The position numbers and the translations under genes were made by a program. The notes under the pieces were generated by a model. That model saw only the letters and a program-made list of their open reading frames with translations, ran no database searches and was not told the origin of the DNA. Positions 5,569 through 6,993 of a stretch of 6,993 nt of DNA are shown here, piece by piece (position 1 is the stretch's first letter; the number at the start of each line of letters is the position of its first letter). Origin of the DNA: Gemmatimonadota bacterium (GTDB lineage Bacteria; Gemmatimonadota; Gemmatimonadetes; Longimicrobiales; Gaopeijiaceae); contig PWZC01000024.1 in NCBI GenBank assembly GCA_003567615.1, forward strand, positions 1 to 6,993, read 5' to 3'.

Positions 5569-6795
5569 TCAGGGTTCGGCGGCCCGTTGGGCTCCCACCA
5601 CGCCCTCTTCCTCCAGCCGGCGGATGGCCTCCGGAGTGTACCCGAGCTCACCCAGGATCTCCCGGGAATGCGCCCCCACGGCGGGAGGGGGCCCGCCGGG
5701 CGGAGCGCGCTCCCCGTCCCAGCGTGGTGGAGGCGCCACCGCCCGGTAGTCGGGAATGGCGGGGTGGACCTCGGGACGGAAGGCCCCCTCCCGAACCGCC
5801 GGATCCGCCGCCACCTCACCCATGTCCCGGACCGGGGCGCAGGGAACGCCGGCAGCCACCATTCGCCGCTCCACCTCCTGGCGCTCCAGCTTCCCGGTGG
5901 CCCTGGCCACCACCTCCTCCACCTCCGTCCGGTGGGCCACCCGGTCGGCGTTGTGGAGGAAACGGGGATCCTCGCTCACCCCTTCGAGTCCCAGCGCCTC
6001 ACAGCAGCGTCGAAAGAGCTCATCGGTTCCCACGGCCAGGATCACGGCTCCATGGAGGGTAGGGAAGGCACCGTAGGGGGCGATCATCCCCAGCCCCGTT
6101 CCCATGGGGCCGGGCACCTGGCCGGAGGCCTCCACGCCCATGAGGTGATAGGCGCCCCAGGCGAGCCCCACATCCTCCAGGGAAATGTGCACGTCGCGCC
6201 CCCGCCCATCCCGATCCCGGCTCCGGAGGGCGGCCAGGATCCCCAGCGCTCCCCACATCCCCGCGCCCATGTCCACCAACGACGTCCCTACCCGGGACGG
6301 GGGCCCTCCCCGAGGTCCGGTGACGGAAATCAGACCGGTATGGGCCTGGATCAGGGGGTCATAGCCAGGGCGGTCACCCTGCGGGCCCTCCGGATCGAAG
6401 GCGGTGAGGGTGCACAGGATGAGCCGGGGGTGCCGGACCCGGAGCACTTCACCGGTGAGGCCGAAGCGTCGGGCCACATCCGGGCGGAAGGCCTGGATGG
6501 CCACGTCGCTTCGCGAGAGGAGCCTGTCCAGGACCTGGGCCCCCTCTTCGGAGCCGAGCTCCAGGGCCAGACTTCGCTTTCCACGATTGGCGGCCAGGAA
6601 GAGGGTCCCGTCGCCCCCCCAGGCCGGCGGCGCCCAGCCCCGCGCCGGGTCGCCGGCCCCGGGACGCTCCACCTTCACCACCTCGGCACCCAGGTCGGCC
6701 AGGATCTGGCCGCAATAGGGGCCGGCGAGATTTCCCGAGAGATCCAGCACGCGGATCCCCCGGAGGCTTCGAGCCGGCCCGCCCTCCTCCGTCAT
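5569..6795 (-). CDS. Class III CoA-transferase (CaiB/BaiF, formyl-CoA transferase family)
   Basis: A 408-residue cytoplasmic enzyme, the normal length for family III CoA-transferases, which move CoA between carboxylic acids through a covalent aspartyl intermediate. Family blocks appear in order: an N-terminal Rossmann region (RVLDLSGNLAGPYCGQILADLGAEVVKVE, residues 15-43), NRGKRSLALEL (70-80), GYDPLIQA (144-151), the catalytic aspartate D175 in SLVDMGAG, VPCAPVRDM (317-325), and the C-terminal PAVGAHSREILGELGY (371-386). The substrate cannot be read from sequence: relatives act on formate/oxalate, carnitine, bile acids, benzylsuccinate and other acids, and 2-methylacyl-CoA racemases also belong here. 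The ATG at 6793-6795 overlaps the stop of the upstream SGNH hydrolase gene (ATGA, 4 bp), so the two are likely co-translated; there is no strong independent Shine-Dalgarno. Family is firm, reaction unknown. Confidence 0.92.
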   Translation of the reverse strand: MTEEGGPARSLRGIRVLDLSGNLAGPYCGQILADLGAEVVKVERPGAGDPARGWAPPAWGGDGTLFLAANRGKRSLALELGSEEGAQVLDRLLSRSDVAIQAFRPDVARRFGLTGEVLRVRHPRLILCTLTAFDPEGPQGDRPGYDPLIQAHTGLISVTGPRGGPPSRVGTSLVDMGAGMWGALGILAALRSRDRDGRGRDVHISLEDVGLAWGAYHLMGVEASGQVPGPMGTGLGMIAPYGAFPTLHGAVILAVGTDELFRRCCEALGLEGVSEDPRFLHNADRVAHRTEVEEVVARATGKLERQEVERRMVAAGVPCAPVRDMGEVAADPAVREGAFRPEVHPAIPDYRAVAPPPRWDGERAPPGGPPPAVGAHSREILGELGYTPEAIRRLEEEGVVGAQRAAEP

Positions 6796-6993
6796 GACCC
6801 CGACACAGCCACCAGCTCCGGCATGTCCAGGGGCGTCAGCGATGTCCCGTACACCCCGTTGATGACCCGGATCAGTTCATTGGTCACGAGCCGGTGGGCC
6901 GCCGCGCTGGGATGCACGCCGTCCAGGCTGAAGATGGGCCCGAAGAGCGCCGTGGGATTCAGGAGATCGGGGAAGAAGGGGATGAGTCCATCC
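6792..6993 (-). CDS. SGNH/GDSL hydrolase, C-terminal part only
   Basis: The last 66 residues of a protein that enters from the right edge and stops at TGA 6792-6794. The segment SLDGVHPSAAAHRLV is block V of the SGNH/GDSL esterase-lipase family, in which the D and H of DGVHP complete the Ser-His-Asp triad; the nucleophile Ser and the Gly and Asn oxyanion residues lie outside the window. The tail after the block (LIRVINGVYGTSLTPL) fits a final helix ending near the natural terminus. Such enzymes hydrolyse esters of lipids, acetylated sugars or other acyl compounds and are often exported; export cannot be judged here because the N-terminus is missing. It overlaps the downstream CoA-transferase by 4 bp. 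Confidence 0.8.
   Translation of the reverse strand, partial: DGLIPFFPDLLNPTALFGPIFSLDGVHPSAAAHRLVTNELIRVINGVYGTSLTPLDMPELVAVSGS

Noticed and set aside
5319..6062. Plus-strand open frame of 247 codons spanning the DUF4097 end and the CoA-transferase
   Set aside because: Very Pro/Arg-rich, crosses the boundary of two well-supported genes, and has no domain.

Overview
The window carries seven genes, all recognisable at family level. Five are complete and two run off the ends. DNA is GC-rich throughout, codon use looks uniform, and there are no mobile elements, CRISPR arrays or RNA genes, so it reads as ordinary chromosome. The cell-envelope content (a probable lipoprotein M1 peptidase, a secreted DUF4097 protein, an SGNH hydrolase) and the protein style suggest a high-GC, Gram-negative-type bacterium. 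Gemmatimonadota or a similar phylum is my guess from style only; no phylogenetic marker is present.

Layout. (1) Bases 1-787, minus strand: a DoxX-family membrane protein followed 8 nt later by a MazG-type nucleotide pyrophosphohydrolase cut by the left edge. The MazG Shine-Dalgarno overlaps the doxX stop, so the two are probably translationally coupled. (2) Bases 788-986: a divergent intergenic region with a perfect 21-bp tandem duplication and an adjacent inverted repeat. (3) Bases 987-2483, plus strand: trehalose-6-phosphate synthase (OtsA, GT20) with the expected substrate-binding residues; no OtsB phosphatase is seen. (4) Bases 2484-2579: a convergent gap with two overlapping GC-rich hairpins built on an 18-bp direct repeat. 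(5) Bases 2580-4496, minus strand: an M1 zinc aminopeptidase with a probable lipoprotein signal. (6) Bases 4497-4645: a divergent promoter region. (7) Bases 4646-5485, plus strand: a secreted DUF4097 protein with six Thr-Asn-Gly motifs. (8) Bases 5486-5568: a short convergent gap. (9) Bases 5569-6993, minus strand: the end of an SGNH/GDSL hydrolase overlapping by 4 bp (ATGA) a class III (CaiB/BaiF) CoA-transferase.

The genes form separate transcription units (doxX-mazG; otsA; M1 peptidase; DUF4097; SGNH hydrolase-CoA transferase) with no single shared pathway. I found no convincing undescribed system. The items most worth a second look are the two intergenic repeat structures, the Thr-Asn-Gly ladder in the DUF4097 protein, and the overlapping esterase/CoA-transferase pair.
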